This document shows positions 34,895 through 44,128 of a stretch of DNA of 64,000 bases, one piece after another. Position numbers and translations under genes: made by a program. The stretch lies in NCBI GenBank assembly GCA_964409905.1, contig CAYPET010000005.1:98682-162681 (forward strand), in the 5' to 3' direction. Under the pieces are notes generated by a model. That model was not told where the DNA came from. It worked only from the letters and a program-made list of their open reading frames with translations, and did not search any database. Source of the DNA: JAGNRR01 sp964409905 (lineage in GTDB: Bacteria; Bacteroidota; Bacteroidia; Chitinophagales; Chitinophagaceae). Position 1 is the first letter of the stretch. The number at the start of each line of letters is the position of its first letter.

Positions 34895-35387
34895 TAAAAC
34901 AGCTGGAATATTACTTTTCGTACTCACACTGTCTGCCTCATGCGGGTTTTACAGTCTTACCGGAGCGGCTATCAATGGCAATACCGTCAATATCCATTTT
35001 ATAGAAAATGAGGCTTCAACGGTGGCACCCTCGCTGAGTGCAAATTTCACCCAGAAGTTACGTCAGCACATTACATCACTCTCTTCTTTAGCGCAGGTAG
35101 ATAACGATCAGGCTGATTACGATATTAAAGGAAGCATCAAAACTTATACAATAACTGTTGCGGCCCTTACGGGTACTGAGACTTCTGCCAAAAATCGATT
35201 GACCATTGGGGTGAATATCATTTTTGAAAATAGATTGGACAAAACAAAAAACTTTACACAAACATTTTCGCGCTTTGCAGATTTTGACGCAAACCAAAAT
35301 TTTCAGGCTGTAGAGAATGCCTTGATTGAAGAAATTACAGATCAATTAAAAGATGATATCTTCAATCGTGCCTTTGTGAATTGGTAA
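34881..35387 (+). CDS. lptE: LptE-like LPS-assembly lipoprotein
   Basis: 168 residues starting within the previous gene's last codons. A lipobox (SASC, Cys21) follows a signal peptide, then GFYSLTGAAINGNTVNIHFIENEAS, the typical start of Bacteroidota LptE. LptE plugs the LptD barrel that places lipopolysaccharide in the outer leaflet. The miaB/sigma-54 activator/lptE neighbourhood supports the call. Confidence 0.85.
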   Translation: MWIFSKTAGILLFVLTLSASCGFYSLTGAAINGNTVNIHFIENEASTVAPSLSANFTQKLRQHITSLSSLAQVDNDQADYDIKGSIKTYTITVAALTGTETSAKNRLTIGVNIIFENRLDKTKNFTQTFSRFADFDANQNFQAVENALIEEITDQLKDDIFNRAFVNW

Positions 35388-35417
35388 TCTGATGCTACGC
35401 ACTACCTATATTTTTTT

Positions 35418-35897
35418 ATGAACAGAATGTTTTCTATCCTTTTTTTTCTATTACTGATTGTTGGGGCTTTCTATTATTTTAATACCGGAAGAGCGAAGCT
35501 TGGCGAACAATCTCCGGAGGTAAAAGCGAAGCTTGTAAACGGAGAATCTTTTAAGCTGGCAGACTTAAAAGGTAAAACGGTGTATTTGATTTTTTGGGGA
35601 AGTTGGTGCCCACCTTGTAGGGCCGAACTACCGGAGTGGGTGAATTATTACAAAACAATTAATCATGATAGTATTGAAATAGTAAGTATTGCGTTAGAAA
35701 AAAAACAAGGGGCATCCAGCCGGGTAGCAACGATGTTGAACTTCCCTTGGAAATATCAAATAGAGGAAGTCAGCGGGTTTGTAGCTACTAACGAATTTTC
35801 TAGAAAATATGGCGTGTCGGATATCCCAGCAGCATTTAAGATAAATCCGGATGGAACACTTGCTCAAAAAGTAGGTGGGGTTCCTGCTCATGATTAG
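35418..35897 (+). CDS. TlpA-like membrane-anchored thioredoxin
   Basis: 159 residues. An N-terminal hydrophobic span (about 5-21, no lipobox) anchors it. The domain has FWGSWCPPCRAELPEWV with active Cys64/Cys67 and a cis-Pro region GVSDIPAAFKINPDG, typical of TlpA/ResA-type thiol-disulfide oxidoreductases in the periplasm. It lies 30 bases after lptE, on the same strand, and probably shares the transcript. Confidence 0.88.
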   Translation: MNRMFSILFFLLLIVGAFYYFNTGRAKLGEQSPEVKAKLVNGESFKLADLKGKTVYLIFWGSWCPPCRAELPEWVNYYKTINHDSIEIVSIALEKKQGASSRVATMLNFPWKYQIEEVSGFVATNEFSRKYGVSDIPAAFKINPDGTLAQKVGGVPAHD

Positions 35898-35899
35898 GA

Positions 35900-37660
35900 T
35901 TACTGATCAAAGCCAATGACACGAATGTTGCGGATTGTAATTTTTTTATCACTTCCTGCATTCCAGAATTGTATTTCGGCATTCGACCATTCCTTTGGAG
36001 GGCGGGCATCAAGATAAATTGTTTTTATTTCATCACTGTTCAAAAATCTGAAAACGCGTATAAAATTTGTTTGTACCAGTTTATCACTATTATAAAAGGC
36101 AATAATAAACTGGCATTGACTCCAGATATTCCATTCTTTTTCGGCGCTCTCGAAGGTTGCGAATGCCCGAATCCAGTTATGCCTGCTGCTATTAAATTTT
36201 GCCCCAACGGCATGCTGATGTTCAGCATCAAGAGTAATGGATTTGATGGTATCATTTGGGCTGAATTGCTTGCAAAGTAAGTCCGGTGCTTTTGGCGTTC
36301 CCTCAAAACGATGAGGGTTATCCAGCAATTTGTTTACATCTTCATCAATATGCCATCGCCCCACTACTTTCCAGTAATATTCTTTTGTAGCCAAAGCAAC
36401 ATCGGCTCCGCCAATATGTGCTTGATAGACCCACCAAATATTCAGATAGCAGAAAAGGTGAACAGTTGGATAAAAAATAAACATCAGCCATTTTTTTTGC
36501 TGAATAAATGCTATCAATACAGCAAGTGGGAAAGCCAGAACGACATAATGCTGCACCATGGCACGCCCAGCAGTTCCACCATAGTCCCATAAATCCCAGG
36601 CCGATGTGATATAGAGAGAAATAGCTGTATACAAAATGATGGCAAACCGATTTGCGCCGCTTCGTAACATAAGTAAAAGACCAATGAATGGCAATGCCAT
36701 CATGGGACAATATCGTAGCCAGCCGCTTTTATAACTAAATAGATAATTTTTCAGATGTGGGTGTAGCCAACTAAAACCTTGCTCCTGATAACTATATACC
36801 AACCAGTTACCAGTAACGTATCTCCAATAAACTAATTGAATAAATACTATTGCGATAAAAGCAAAAACAGCCAGCAGGATCTTTTTATAATCTGTAAACA
36901 AGTAGTGTATTCTGTTTTTCAAATCAGACCAGGTTACCACGCCCCATAATATGGGTATAGAGAGTGCAATAATTTCTGTAGGCCGAGTCAGGGTAGCAAA
37001 GCCGCATAGCATACCAATCAACAGGGCATAAGAGAATTTGTGTCGTTTATAGAAACGAATACAAAGCCAAATCAAGATTGTATAAATTGTAAATAATACA
37101 TTGTGTGTCATGGCCTGGTCAATGCAGGTATAATTTAAATAGTTGGTACCCATCACCAGCAGAAGGAGCACTATTGCTGTAGTGCTGTCTTTAAAATACA
37201 CTAGCAATATGCGCCTTAAAAAAAATAATCCGATCAATGCAATTAAAAACATTCCGACACCAATCGACAATTGATAAGGGAAGGAAAAACCATCGGCAGG
37301 GTAAATTGCCGAATTGCTTGCCCAAAGATGACCGATAACAAAAAATGGCAACATGACACAGGCTTGTCCTGCTGAATATTTCATTACCAAATTTCCGCTT
37401 TCCCCGTGCTTAAAAGCCTGGTCAAAAGTTGGTGAAGGGCCATATTGCTTAATGATACTCTCTTGAAATCCACAATGTTTTATATCCTGATAAATAAATA
37501 AGGCAGGTAAATACATATAATAACCCGAAACATCCCAGCTAAGTGTGGCTTCGGTGCCTCCTTTTTCCCATCTTGGGTAAAATACAAATGCCGTCCATAT
37601 CATAATGCCATAGCATATCATTAGTGCATATGTCGATACAGCATTTTTTGAAGAACTCAT
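35900..37660 (-). CDS. multi-span integral membrane protein, possibly a glycosyltransferase
   Basis: 586 residues from the ATG at 37660 (an in-frame TTG at 37681 is rejected). Around ten hydrophobic spans fill the first two-thirds (for example AFVFYPRWEKGG..., GMFLIALIGLFFLRRILLVY, FALLIGMLCGFATLTRPTEI), including the TRPTE segment seen in ArnT/PMT-like glycosyltransferases. The last ~140 residues are soluble and probably extracytoplasmic. Exact substrate and even the family are uncertain. It faces the M42 peptidase gene from the opposite strand. Confidence 0.65.
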   Translation of the reverse strand: MSSSKNAVSTYALMICYGIMIWTAFVFYPRWEKGGTEATLSWDVSGYYMYLPALFIYQDIKHCGFQESIIKQYGPSPTFDQAFKHGESGNLVMKYSAGQACVMLPFFVIGHLWASNSAIYPADGFSFPYQLSIGVGMFLIALIGLFFLRRILLVYFKDSTTAIVLLLLVMGTNYLNYTCIDQAMTHNVLFTIYTILIWLCIRFYKRHKFSYALLIGMLCGFATLTRPTEIIALSIPILWGVVTWSDLKNRIHYLFTDYKKILLAVFAFIAIVFIQLVYWRYVTGNWLVYSYQEQGFSWLHPHLKNYLFSYKSGWLRYCPMMALPFIGLLLMLRSGANRFAIILYTAISLYITSAWDLWDYGGTAGRAMVQHYVVLAFPLAVLIAFIQQKKWLMFIFYPTVHLFCYLNIWWVYQAHIGGADVALATKEYYWKVVGRWHIDEDVNKLLDNPHRFEGTPKAPDLLCKQFSPNDTIKSITLDAEHQHAVGAKFNSSRHNWIRAFATFESAEKEWNIWSQCQFIIAFYNSDKLVQTNFIRVFRFLNSDEIKTIYLDARPPKEWSNAEIQFWNAGSDKKITIRNIRVIGFDQ

Positions 37661-37732
37661 TGGTAGGGTATTCTTACACAATTTAGTTGCTAATTTTATT
37701 ATTCAATCTAAAAAAAGCATCTTTGTGAACTT

Positions 37733-38851
37733 ATGGCAAAAGCGAAAAAATCAAAAACAACGAGCAAATCGAAAGCGTTTTTTAGTAAAAAGTCAATGGA
37801 CTTTATCACAACATATATGAACAATTATTCGCCGACAGGCTTTGAAGCTCCTGGGCAGCGGATATGGTTAGATTATTTAAAACCTTATATCGATGACCAT
37901 TTTGTTGATAACTACGGAACGGCGGTTGGAGTAATAAATCCCAAGGCTGATTTTAAAGTTGTCATAGAGGCCCATGCCGACGAGATTGCATGGTATGTCA
38001 AATACATTACAAGCGATGGTTTTATACACGTTGCGCGGAATGGTGGCAGTGATCATCAAATAGCCCCTGCCATGCGTGTGCACATACATACACGAAAAAA
38101 AGGGTTGGTTAAAGCTGTGTTTGGTTGGCCGGCCATACATGTACGCACCAGCACTACTGAAAAGAACCCAACACCATCTACTATTTGGCTGGACTGCGGC
38201 TGTAAAAATAAGGAAGAAGTGGAGGCATTGGGTATAGAAATAGGTAATGTTATCACATTTCGGGATGGATTCGAGGAAGTGAACAATGGGCATTGGATTG
38301 CTCGAGCGCATGACAATCGTATGGGCGGTATTATTATTGCAGAGGTTGCTCGAGTGTTGAAAGAATCCAAGGTAAAATTGCCTTTTGGCTTGTATATCGT
38401 AAACTCAGTGCAAGAGGAGGTTGGGCTTAATGGTGCAAGAATGATTACGGAAACCATAAAACCCAACGTAGCCATAGTAACTGATGTTACTCATGATACT
38501 ACCACACCCATGATGGATAAAAAAGCACAAGGCGAAGCCGTGGTGGGCAAAGGCCCCGTGTTGAGTATTGCGCCAGCAGTACACAATATTCTTTTGGATA
38601 TATTGCGAGATGCGGCGGATAAGAAAAAAATTGCCTATCAGCTACAAGCCTCATCAAGATTTACTGGCACCGATACAGATGCCTTTGCTTTTTCAAATGG
38701 CGGTGTGCCAAGTGCATTGATTTCATTGCCTCTACGATACATGCACACCACAGTAGAAACCGTGCATAAAGATGATGTAGAAAACTGTATCAAACTATTT
38801 GTTGAAGCGCTTCAGTTGATTACGCCAAAAACAAATTTTAAATATTTGTAG
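37733..38851 (+). CDS. M42-family glutamyl/leucyl aminopeptidase-like metallopeptidase
   Basis: 372 residues with a Lys/Ser-rich N-terminus. M42 metal ligands and motifs are visible: VVIEAHADEIAW, RAHDNRMGGIIIAEVA, VNSVQEEVGLNGARM, TDVTHDT, SRFTGTDTDAFA and the late MHTTVETVHKDDVENC. The family are cytoplasmic dinuclear-metal aminopeptidases. The next gene starts one base after the stop. Confidence 0.92.
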   Translation: MAKAKKSKTTSKSKAFFSKKSMDFITTYMNNYSPTGFEAPGQRIWLDYLKPYIDDHFVDNYGTAVGVINPKADFKVVIEAHADEIAWYVKYITSDGFIHVARNGGSDHQIAPAMRVHIHTRKKGLVKAVFGWPAIHVRTSTTEKNPTPSTIWLDCGCKNKEEVEALGIEIGNVITFRDGFEEVNNGHWIARAHDNRMGGIIIAEVARVLKESKVKLPFGLYIVNSVQEEVGLNGARMITETIKPNVAIVTDVTHDTTTPMMDKKAQGEAVVGKGPVLSIAPAVHNILLDILRDAADKKKIAYQLQASSRFTGTDTDAFAFSNGGVPSALISLPLRYMHTTVETVHKDDVENCIKLFVEALQLITPKTNFKYL

Positions 38852-39250
38852 ATGAAACTTCCTTTCAAAAAAGGAGATATGAAACAACATCAGGTTGTTG
38901 TTACAAAAGACGATATAGCTCAATTCAGCAGTGGAGTGGTTCATGAGGTGTATTCAACTTTTGCTCTATGTCGGGATGCAGAGTGGAGTGGACGCTTATT
39001 TGTTTTAGAAATGAAAGAAGCCGGGGAAGAAGGGATTGGAACCGCCATCAGCATTAATCATCACGGTCCAGCTTTTGTGCAAGATGTGGTAGTATTTACA
39101 GCTACTTTTGAAGAAGTGAGAGGAAATGGAGAAATTGTTACTTCTTTTAAAGCTACGGTTGGTGAACGGATGATTGCTAGCGGCATGCAACACCAGCGTA
39201 TTTTGCCCAAAGAAAAAATTGAGACACTTTTTAGCTATTATCAGCAATAA
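38852..39250 (+). CDS. FlK-like thioesterase (hotdog fold)
   Basis: 132 residues with a hotdog-like pattern: an early VTKDDIAQFSSG, ALCRDAEWSG, GTAISINHHGPAF, FTATFEEVRGNGEIVTSF and ERMIASGMQHQRIL. This is the pattern of the FlK family (fluoroacetyl-CoA thioesterase-like), which hydrolyse acyl-CoA; a housekeeping substrate is more likely here than fluoroacetate. It starts immediately after the M42 stop, so it is co-transcribed, and ends 20 bases inside the oppositely oriented SGNH gene. Confidence 0.7.
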   Translation: MKLPFKKGDMKQHQVVVTKDDIAQFSSGVVHEVYSTFALCRDAEWSGRLFVLEMKEAGEEGIGTAISINHHGPAFVQDVVVFTATFEEVRGNGEIVTSFKATVGERMIASGMQHQRILPKEKIETLFSYYQQ

Positions 39251-39824
39251 TCTTCGCCATTTGAATAGCCCAAAGCTTATACATTTTTGCTGAAAGGTGT
39301 AAGTTATCTGAAGTGAGATAATCTTCATCTTGAGCATGTGCTCTTGTTAATGGGGTAATGTCAATATAGGGGCAGCCAAAATGTTCGGCCCATTTTTTAT
39401 TTATCCGATTATATTGGTCTATTTCTTGCGATACTGTGTTTACATCTCGTTTGGTGTTGAAAGGCGTCATGCCCCAATCGGGAATTGAGAGTATAATGAC
39501 TCTAGAGGCTCTTCCGCTGGCAAACAAGATACTCTGGCTAATGAGGTTGTAAAACTCTTTTTCGTAGCGGCCTATCTCCTGACCTCGATATTGATTGTTT
39601 ACCCCAATTAGTAAGCTCACCCAATCATAATCGTAGGCTGGTTTATTTTCTTCGATAGCTTGAATTAATTCCGCGGTGGTCCAGCCTGTTACAGCAATTA
39701 GTTTGTCCAGGTTTAATTGGATTGACTCTTGAGCCAATAATTGTGTCAACTGGCTAGGGAAGTTTTCTTCGTAAGCTACCAATTCGCCTATTGTATAGCT
39801 ATCTCCCAAAGCTAAATATTTCAT
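39231..39824 (-). CDS. SGNH/GDSL-family hydrolase
   Basis: 197 residues. Block I is YLALGDSYTIGE (catalytic Ser), block III SLLIGVNNQYRG (Asn), and block V DNLHLS (Asp, His). This is the SGNH esterase/lipase-like fold; the substrate may be an acyl ester or deacetylation target. It has no signal peptide. Its end overlaps the thioesterase by 20 bases. Confidence 0.85.
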   Translation of the reverse strand: MKYLALGDSYTIGELVAYEENFPSQLTQLLAQESIQLNLDKLIAVTGWTTAELIQAIEENKPAYDYDWVSLLIGVNNQYRGQEIGRYEKEFYNLISQSILFASGRASRVIILSIPDWGMTPFNTKRDVNTVSQEIDQYNRINKKWAEHFGCPYIDITPLTRAHAQDEDYLTSDNLHLSAKMYKLWAIQMAKIIADNS

Positions 39825-39830
39825 AGTAGA

Positions 39831-40397
39831 TTAATTTTTTAGTTTTATTGTATTGATAATTTCGGCAAATACAGCCTCATACCTGGCGAAATCGGCTTTA
39901 GGAGTCGTGCAGTTAAATTGCACCGCTCTATTTTTTTGTAGGGCGATGTACATTTTACTGGTAAAACTGGTTGAGTCATCTTTTGGCGTATCGTATTGAA
40001 AAACGCCTACAGGGACATTATTTATATTCAAGCTATCGACTCCATAGATGGTAAAATCAGGATATCTGTTTTGCATCAATATCGTTAATTGCGTTCTGCT
40101 GGCTTGCATATACTCGTTAAAAGATACGTTGACAGGAGGGATTGGCTGTACATTCACTAATACATTTGGTAACATTAGGTAATTAATACTGTCCGGCCTG
40201 ATTTCGTAGAATGCAATGGGTACGTTTTGATTCAAATTGGGTACTGGAGCAAAACTTGCTGGGTATTGCATCTTAATACCAAGACTATCAGACTGATAAA
40301 GCTTAAAACCGGTTTTTATAACTTGTTTTGTATCTTCTGAGCAAGATGGTAATCCTATTATGGTAATAAGGACAAATGAGATGAGCCAATACTTCAT
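39831..40397 (-). CDS. lipoprotein of unknown function
   Basis: 188 residues from the ATG at 40397; the upstream ATG at 40418 would lengthen an already complete signal peptide. Lipobox IIGLPSC puts the modified Cys at residue 19. The mature part, with YPASFAPVPNLNQNVPIAFYEIRPDS and a later GVFQYDTPKDDS, looks like a small soluble periplasmic domain. No named family was recognised. It ends 6 bases before the SGNH hydrolase and probably shares its transcript. Confidence 0.7.
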   Translation of the reverse strand: MKYWLISFVLITIIGLPSCSEDTKQVIKTGFKLYQSDSLGIKMQYPASFAPVPNLNQNVPIAFYEIRPDSINYLMLPNVLVNVQPIPPVNVSFNEYMQASRTQLTILMQNRYPDFTIYGVDSLNINNVPVGVFQYDTPKDDSTSFTSKMYIALQKNRAVQFNCTTPKADFARYEAVFAEIINTIKLKN

Positions 40398-40399
40398 GG

Positions 40400-40437
40400 G
40401 GTAAAAATAAAACCCCAAACGTTAATGTTTGGGGTTT
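40400..40437 (-). terminator. terminator after rpsP
   Basis: Stem AAACCCCAAAC/GTTTGGGGTTT (40410-40420 with 40427-40437), 6-base loop; T-rich tail on the reverse strand. Confidence 0.85.
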
Positions 40438-40460
40438 GAAAATTATTTAATAGAATGATG

Positions 40461-41030
40461 TTATTCTTCTTCTTTCTTTTCTTCTTCAGCCGCTGCTTCC
40501 TCACTGGCAGGCGCAGTAGCTTCTTCAGCTGCAACTTCTGCTTCAGTAGTATTTTCAGTTACTTCTGCTTCTTCAACTGCAACTTCTGGTTCAACTTCTT
40601 CTGCAGTTGGAGCAACTTCTACCTTTTTGATGATTGGTTTTTGCTTTTTGGCATCCTTATCTTTTTTGTGTTGACTCATTCTTTCGTCAACCAATTTTTC
40701 ATGGTCGGCGTTCCATGTTTCAAATTTGGCTAGTGCTGTTGCTTCGTCAAACAAGCCAAGGCTCACCCCACGCATTAGGTGTTTCAAATAAAGTACCCCT
40801 TTAAAGGATAAAATTCGGCGGGTTGTATTGGTTGGTTCAGCCCCGTTGTTTAACCAATGAAGCGCTCGCTCTCTATTGATTTCAATGGTTGCAGGAACCG
40901 TTAAGGGGTTATATGTCCCTAACTTTTCAATGAATTTCCCATCTCTTGGTGAACGTGCATTTGCTGCAACGATGAAATAAAATGGGCGTTTTTTTGACCC
41001 GTGTCTTTGTAATCTAATTTTTACTGGCAT
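40461..41030 (-). CDS. rpsP: 30S ribosomal protein S16 with acidic C-terminal extension
   Basis: 189 residues. The first ~80 (MPVKIRLQRHGSKKRPFYFI, LGTYNP, WLNNGAEPT) are S16. The rest is a Lys-rich stretch followed by a Glu/Ala-rich tail (VEEAEVTENTTEAE, EEAAAEEEKKEEE). Such extensions are common in Bacteroidota S16. It is monocistronic with a promoter element TACATTTG at 41086-41093 on this strand, a leader of about 55 bases with a hairpin (41065-41082), and its own terminator. Confidence 0.97.
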   Translation of the reverse strand: MPVKIRLQRHGSKKRPFYFIVAANARSPRDGKFIEKLGTYNPLTVPATIEINRERALHWLNNGAEPTNTTRRILSFKGVLYLKHLMRGVSLGLFDEATALAKFETWNADHEKLVDERMSQHKKDKDAKKQKPIIKKVEVAPTAEEVEPEVAVEEAEVTENTTEAEVAAEEATAPASEEAAAEEEKKEEE

Positions 41031-41085
41031 AGATAATTAAAATTATTAGCGTTATTTAAATAAATCCCTCTCAAAAAAGGGACTG

Positions 41086-41093
41086 CAAATGTA
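41086..41093 (-). promoter_or_regulatory. -7 element (TACATTTG) for rpsP
   Basis: Exact TAnnTTTG on the reverse strand, 55 bases before the rpsP ATG; the leader contains the hairpin TCCCT/AGGGA (41065-41069 with 41078-41082). Confidence 0.5.
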
Positions 41094-41197
41094 ATGGTGT
41101 TTTTTATAAAAACGAGCACTTAACGCCTATTTAATATCCTTTTGGCGTCATTGTCCAAATAATATTCGTGCAAATACGGTTTCAGGTTCAATAATAC

Positions 41198-41205
41198 TAC
41201 ATTTG
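41198..41205 (+). promoter_or_regulatory. -7 element (TACATTTG) for mlaE-mlaF
   Basis: Exact TAnnTTTG match 11 bases before the mlaE ATG. Confidence 0.55.
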
Positions 41206-41216
41206 AAATACAATAC

Positions 41217-41957
41217 ATGATACGCTTTTTAACACATTTTGGTAGGTATATACTCATGCTCAAGCGCATGTTTACAAAACCGGAGAGCTTTCGGGTATAT
41301 TGGAAGGAGTTTTTTCATCAGTGTAATGAAATTGGTATTGGTTCCCTATGGATTGTCATCATTATCTCTTTGTTTTTGGGGGCTGTAACAACTGTTCAAA
41401 CGGCTTATCAGTTGGTGAGCCCCCTAGTTGGTTTGGAACTCATTGCCACAATTATCAGGGATAGTACCTTTTTAGAACTTTCCCCCACAGTAACCTGTAT
41501 CGTTTTGGCGGGTGTGGTAGGTAGCAAAATAGCCAGTGAACTTGGCAATATGCGCGTGAGCGAGCAAATAGACGCTCTGGAAATTATGGGAATCAATACG
41601 CACCTATATCTTATTTTTCCTAAAATTCTGGCCTCGCTATTGGTCATTCCTTGTCTAATTACCTTGTCCATGTTTTTAAGTGTTTTCGGTGGTTATTTAG
41701 CAGGCACGCTCAGTGGTATTTTAAATCCTACCCAATTCGAAACAGGTTTGCTTCTCGAGTTTATACCTTTCAATCTTTTCTTTGGTCTGCTAAAGGCTTT
41801 TGTTTTTGCCTTTATTATTACTTCGGTATCGGCTTATTTTGGCTATAACGTCAAAGGCGGATCTTTAGAAATCGGTCGTTCATCTACCATGGCAGTGGTC
41901 GTTAGTTGTGTGTTAATTTTACTTGCCGATTATGGCTTAGCTGCATTGTTGTTATAA
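41217..41957 (+). CDS. mlaE: MlaE-family ABC transporter permease
   Basis: 246 residues with five or six spans and the MlaE pattern (WIVIIISLFLGAVTTVQTAYQL, SKIASELGNMRVSEQIDALEIMGIN, NPTQFETGLLLEFIPFNLFFGLLKAF). MlaE/MlaF with MCE protein MlaD move phospholipids between membranes to keep outer-membrane asymmetry. The stop at 41957 is 2 bases before mlaF; no mlaD is seen in the window. Confidence 0.93.
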   Translation: MIRFLTHFGRYILMLKRMFTKPESFRVYWKEFFHQCNEIGIGSLWIVIIISLFLGAVTTVQTAYQLVSPLVGLELIATIIRDSTFLELSPTVTCIVLAGVVGSKIASELGNMRVSEQIDALEIMGINTHLYLIFPKILASLLVIPCLITLSMFLSVFGGYLAGTLSGILNPTQFETGLLLEFIPFNLFFGLLKAFVFAFIITSVSAYFGYNVKGGSLEIGRSSTMAVVVSCVLILLADYGLAALLL

Positions 41958-41959
41958 GT

Positions 41960-42721
41960 ATGATAGAGGTAAAGCACTTATATAAATCGTTTTCGGGCAA
42001 AAAGGTTTTAGAGGATATTAGCTGCAAAATGCATCAGGGTAAAATGAACTTGATCATTGGTACAAGCGGTAGTGGCAAATCTGTATTAATGAAATGCATG
42101 ATAGGGCTTATTGTCCCTGAGCAGGGCGAAATATTATTTGAAGGTAAGGACCTGCTTAAAATGAATAAGAACGAAATGAAAGAATTGCGCACTAGTGTAG
42201 GCATGCTCTTTCAAGGTTCTGCATTATTTGATAGTATGACCGTGGAGCAAAATGTCCAATTTCCGCTCGATATGTTTACGAATCATTCGGTAATTGAAAA
42301 GCAAAAAATAGTGAATCGGGTACTCCAACGCGTAAATATTGTCGAAGCCAATAAGAAATTTCCTTCCGAAATCAGCGGTGGTATGAAAAAACGAGTTGCC
42401 CTGGCAAGAGCAGTTGTATTAAACCCAAAATACTTATTTATCGATGAGCCCAATTCAGGCTTAGACCCCAAAACAAGTTTGATTATTGACAAATTGATTA
42501 TGGACTTGACGCAGGAGTTTAATATCACCACAATCGTTAATACTCATGACATGAATACCGTATTAGAAAGCGGAGATAATATACTCTTTCTGGATGGTGG
42601 CCGCAAAGAGTGGGAGGGTAACCACAAAGATGTGATGTACTCAGAAAATAAAAAATTGAATGACTTCATTTTTGCATCCGATTTTCTGCGTCATGCCAAG
42701 GAAAAGCGCTTGTATGAATAA
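41960..42721 (+). CDS. mlaF: MlaF-family ABC transporter ATPase
   Basis: 253 residues from the ATG at 41960 (the long frame from 41906 overlaps mlaE). Walker A is GTSGSGKSVL, signature SGGMKKRVALARA, Walker B YLFIDEPNSGLDP, and the H-loop NTHDMNTV. It supplies energy to the MlaE permease. It ends 2 bases before the convergent nhaD stop. Confidence 0.93.
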   Translation: MIEVKHLYKSFSGKKVLEDISCKMHQGKMNLIIGTSGSGKSVLMKCMIGLIVPEQGEILFEGKDLLKMNKNEMKELRTSVGMLFQGSALFDSMTVEQNVQFPLDMFTNHSVIEKQKIVNRVLQRVNIVEANKKFPSEISGGMKKRVALARAVVLNPKYLFIDEPNSGLDPKTSLIIDKLIMDLTQEFNITTIVNTHDMNTVLESGDNILFLDGGRKEWEGNHKDVMYSENKKLNDFIFASDFLRHAKEKRLYE

Positions 42722-42723
42722 GG

Positions 42724-43998
42724 CTATTTGAAGGCCTCTATCAACAAGTAAGTGCCGCATCCTGACAAATAACCAATCAAGGCCACCCAGGATATTTTTT
42801 TCAAATACCAAAAGAAATTGATTTTTTCGATACCCATGATAGCCACACCTGCTGCCGAACCAATAATGAGCAAACTACCGCCTGTGCCTGCACAGTAGGC
42901 CAGGTAAAGCCAAAACGCATGGTCGGTGGGGTAAGCGTACATTTTCTGCAGGGCTGCTACCAGGGGTACGTTATCAAAAATGGCTGATGCGCCTCCGATG
43001 ATTGTTACAATAAGATCTTCATTGCCAAAAGTGTCCGTCAAAAAAGTAGCCAATTCTTTTAATATCCCGGCAGTTTGCAATGCACTGACGGCCAGCAAAA
43101 TGCCTGCAAAGAACAAGATACTTGGTAAATCAATTTTTTCTAGCGCGTCAAAAATACTGGGGTTGGCATTTGCATCATTGGTGGCTCGTTTTGCCCTTTT
43201 TTCCAATGTGCTGGATATTGCCCACAAAATACCAACGCTAAACATCATCCCCATAAATGGTGGTAGGTGAGTAACGGTTTTAAAAATAGGCACAAACATC
43301 AACAAGCCTATGCCGGCAAATAATATAATTTGACTGTGCCGAGTCTGCAAGGCTGTGCGCTCTTTGGTTGGCAGACGCTCAAAGTCACCTTGAATGTTTC
43401 TGCTCAAAATCAACATAGGTACTATTGTGCATACGATACTAGGTAACACTATTTCCAGAATGAGATTCATAGTAGTTACCTGATTGCCAATCCACAACAT
43501 CGTGGTAGTAACATCGCCAATAGGCGACCATGCCCCGCCTGCATTTGCCGCAATAATAACCATCCCGGCAAATAACCAACGGTCATTTTTGTCATGCAGT
43601 AACTTGCTTATCAAGGAGGCCATAACAATTGCTGTAGTTAAATTGTCAAACAAGGCTGAAAAGAAAAAGCTCAGCAAGGTGACAATGATAAACAACTTGC
43701 GTTTGCTTTTGGTTTTAATCATATTAATAACTATCTGAAAACCATCATACAAATCTATCAGCTCCACAATAGTCATAGCGCCAATCAAAAAGAATAATAT
43801 GCCCGAAATTTCAGCAAAATGATGGTAAAGCTCTGAATCAACTGCTTCGGGTTCCAATACTCCTGATGATAAAATAAGCGCTGTCCAGCATAACACCCCT
43901 GTTAACAATGCAGGTGCTGCTTTATCTAGTTTGGTCGTATGTTCCAACACGATAAATAAATATCCAACAACGAAAAGTGTGATTAATAATGCTGTCAT
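42724..43998 (-). CDS. nhaD: NhaD-type Na+/H+ antiporter
   Basis: 424 residues with about twelve spans. Motifs such as FFLIGAMTIVELIDLYDGF, SALFDNLTTAIVMASL, NAGGAWSPIGDVTTTMLWIGN, and the late AIFDNVPLVAALQKMY and CAGTGGSLLIIGSAAGV match NhaD antiporters, which expel Na+/Li+ in exchange for protons. A TATATTTG element lies 10 bases before the ATG. Confidence 0.92.
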   Translation of the reverse strand: MTALLITLFVVGYLFIVLEHTTKLDKAAPALLTGVLCWTALILSSGVLEPEAVDSELYHHFAEISGILFFLIGAMTIVELIDLYDGFQIVINMIKTKSKRKLFIIVTLLSFFFSALFDNLTTAIVMASLISKLLHDKNDRWLFAGMVIIAANAGGAWSPIGDVTTTMLWIGNQVTTMNLILEIVLPSIVCTIVPMLILSRNIQGDFERLPTKERTALQTRHSQIILFAGIGLLMFVPIFKTVTHLPPFMGMMFSVGILWAISSTLEKRAKRATNDANANPSIFDALEKIDLPSILFFAGILLAVSALQTAGILKELATFLTDTFGNEDLIVTIIGGASAIFDNVPLVAALQKMYAYPTDHAFWLYLAYCAGTGGSLLIIGSAAGVAIMGIEKINFFWYLKKISWVALIGYLSGCGTYLLIEAFK

Positions 43999-44008
43999 AA
44001 TTGTGGTG

Positions 44009-44016
44009 CAAATATA
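44009..44016 (-). promoter_or_regulatory. -7 element (TATATTTG) for nhaD
   Basis: Exact TAnnTTTG on the reverse strand, 10 bases before the nhaD ATG. Confidence 0.55.
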
Positions 44017-44128
44017 TCGTACAATCTAAAGTCTGTTCTACCTATTCAGTTAAAGATTCTGACAATCATCGCAATTTGGTAACCTCGGCATAACGTTAGC
44101 ATAATCTTACGTGCCTTCTTTTGAGCTT

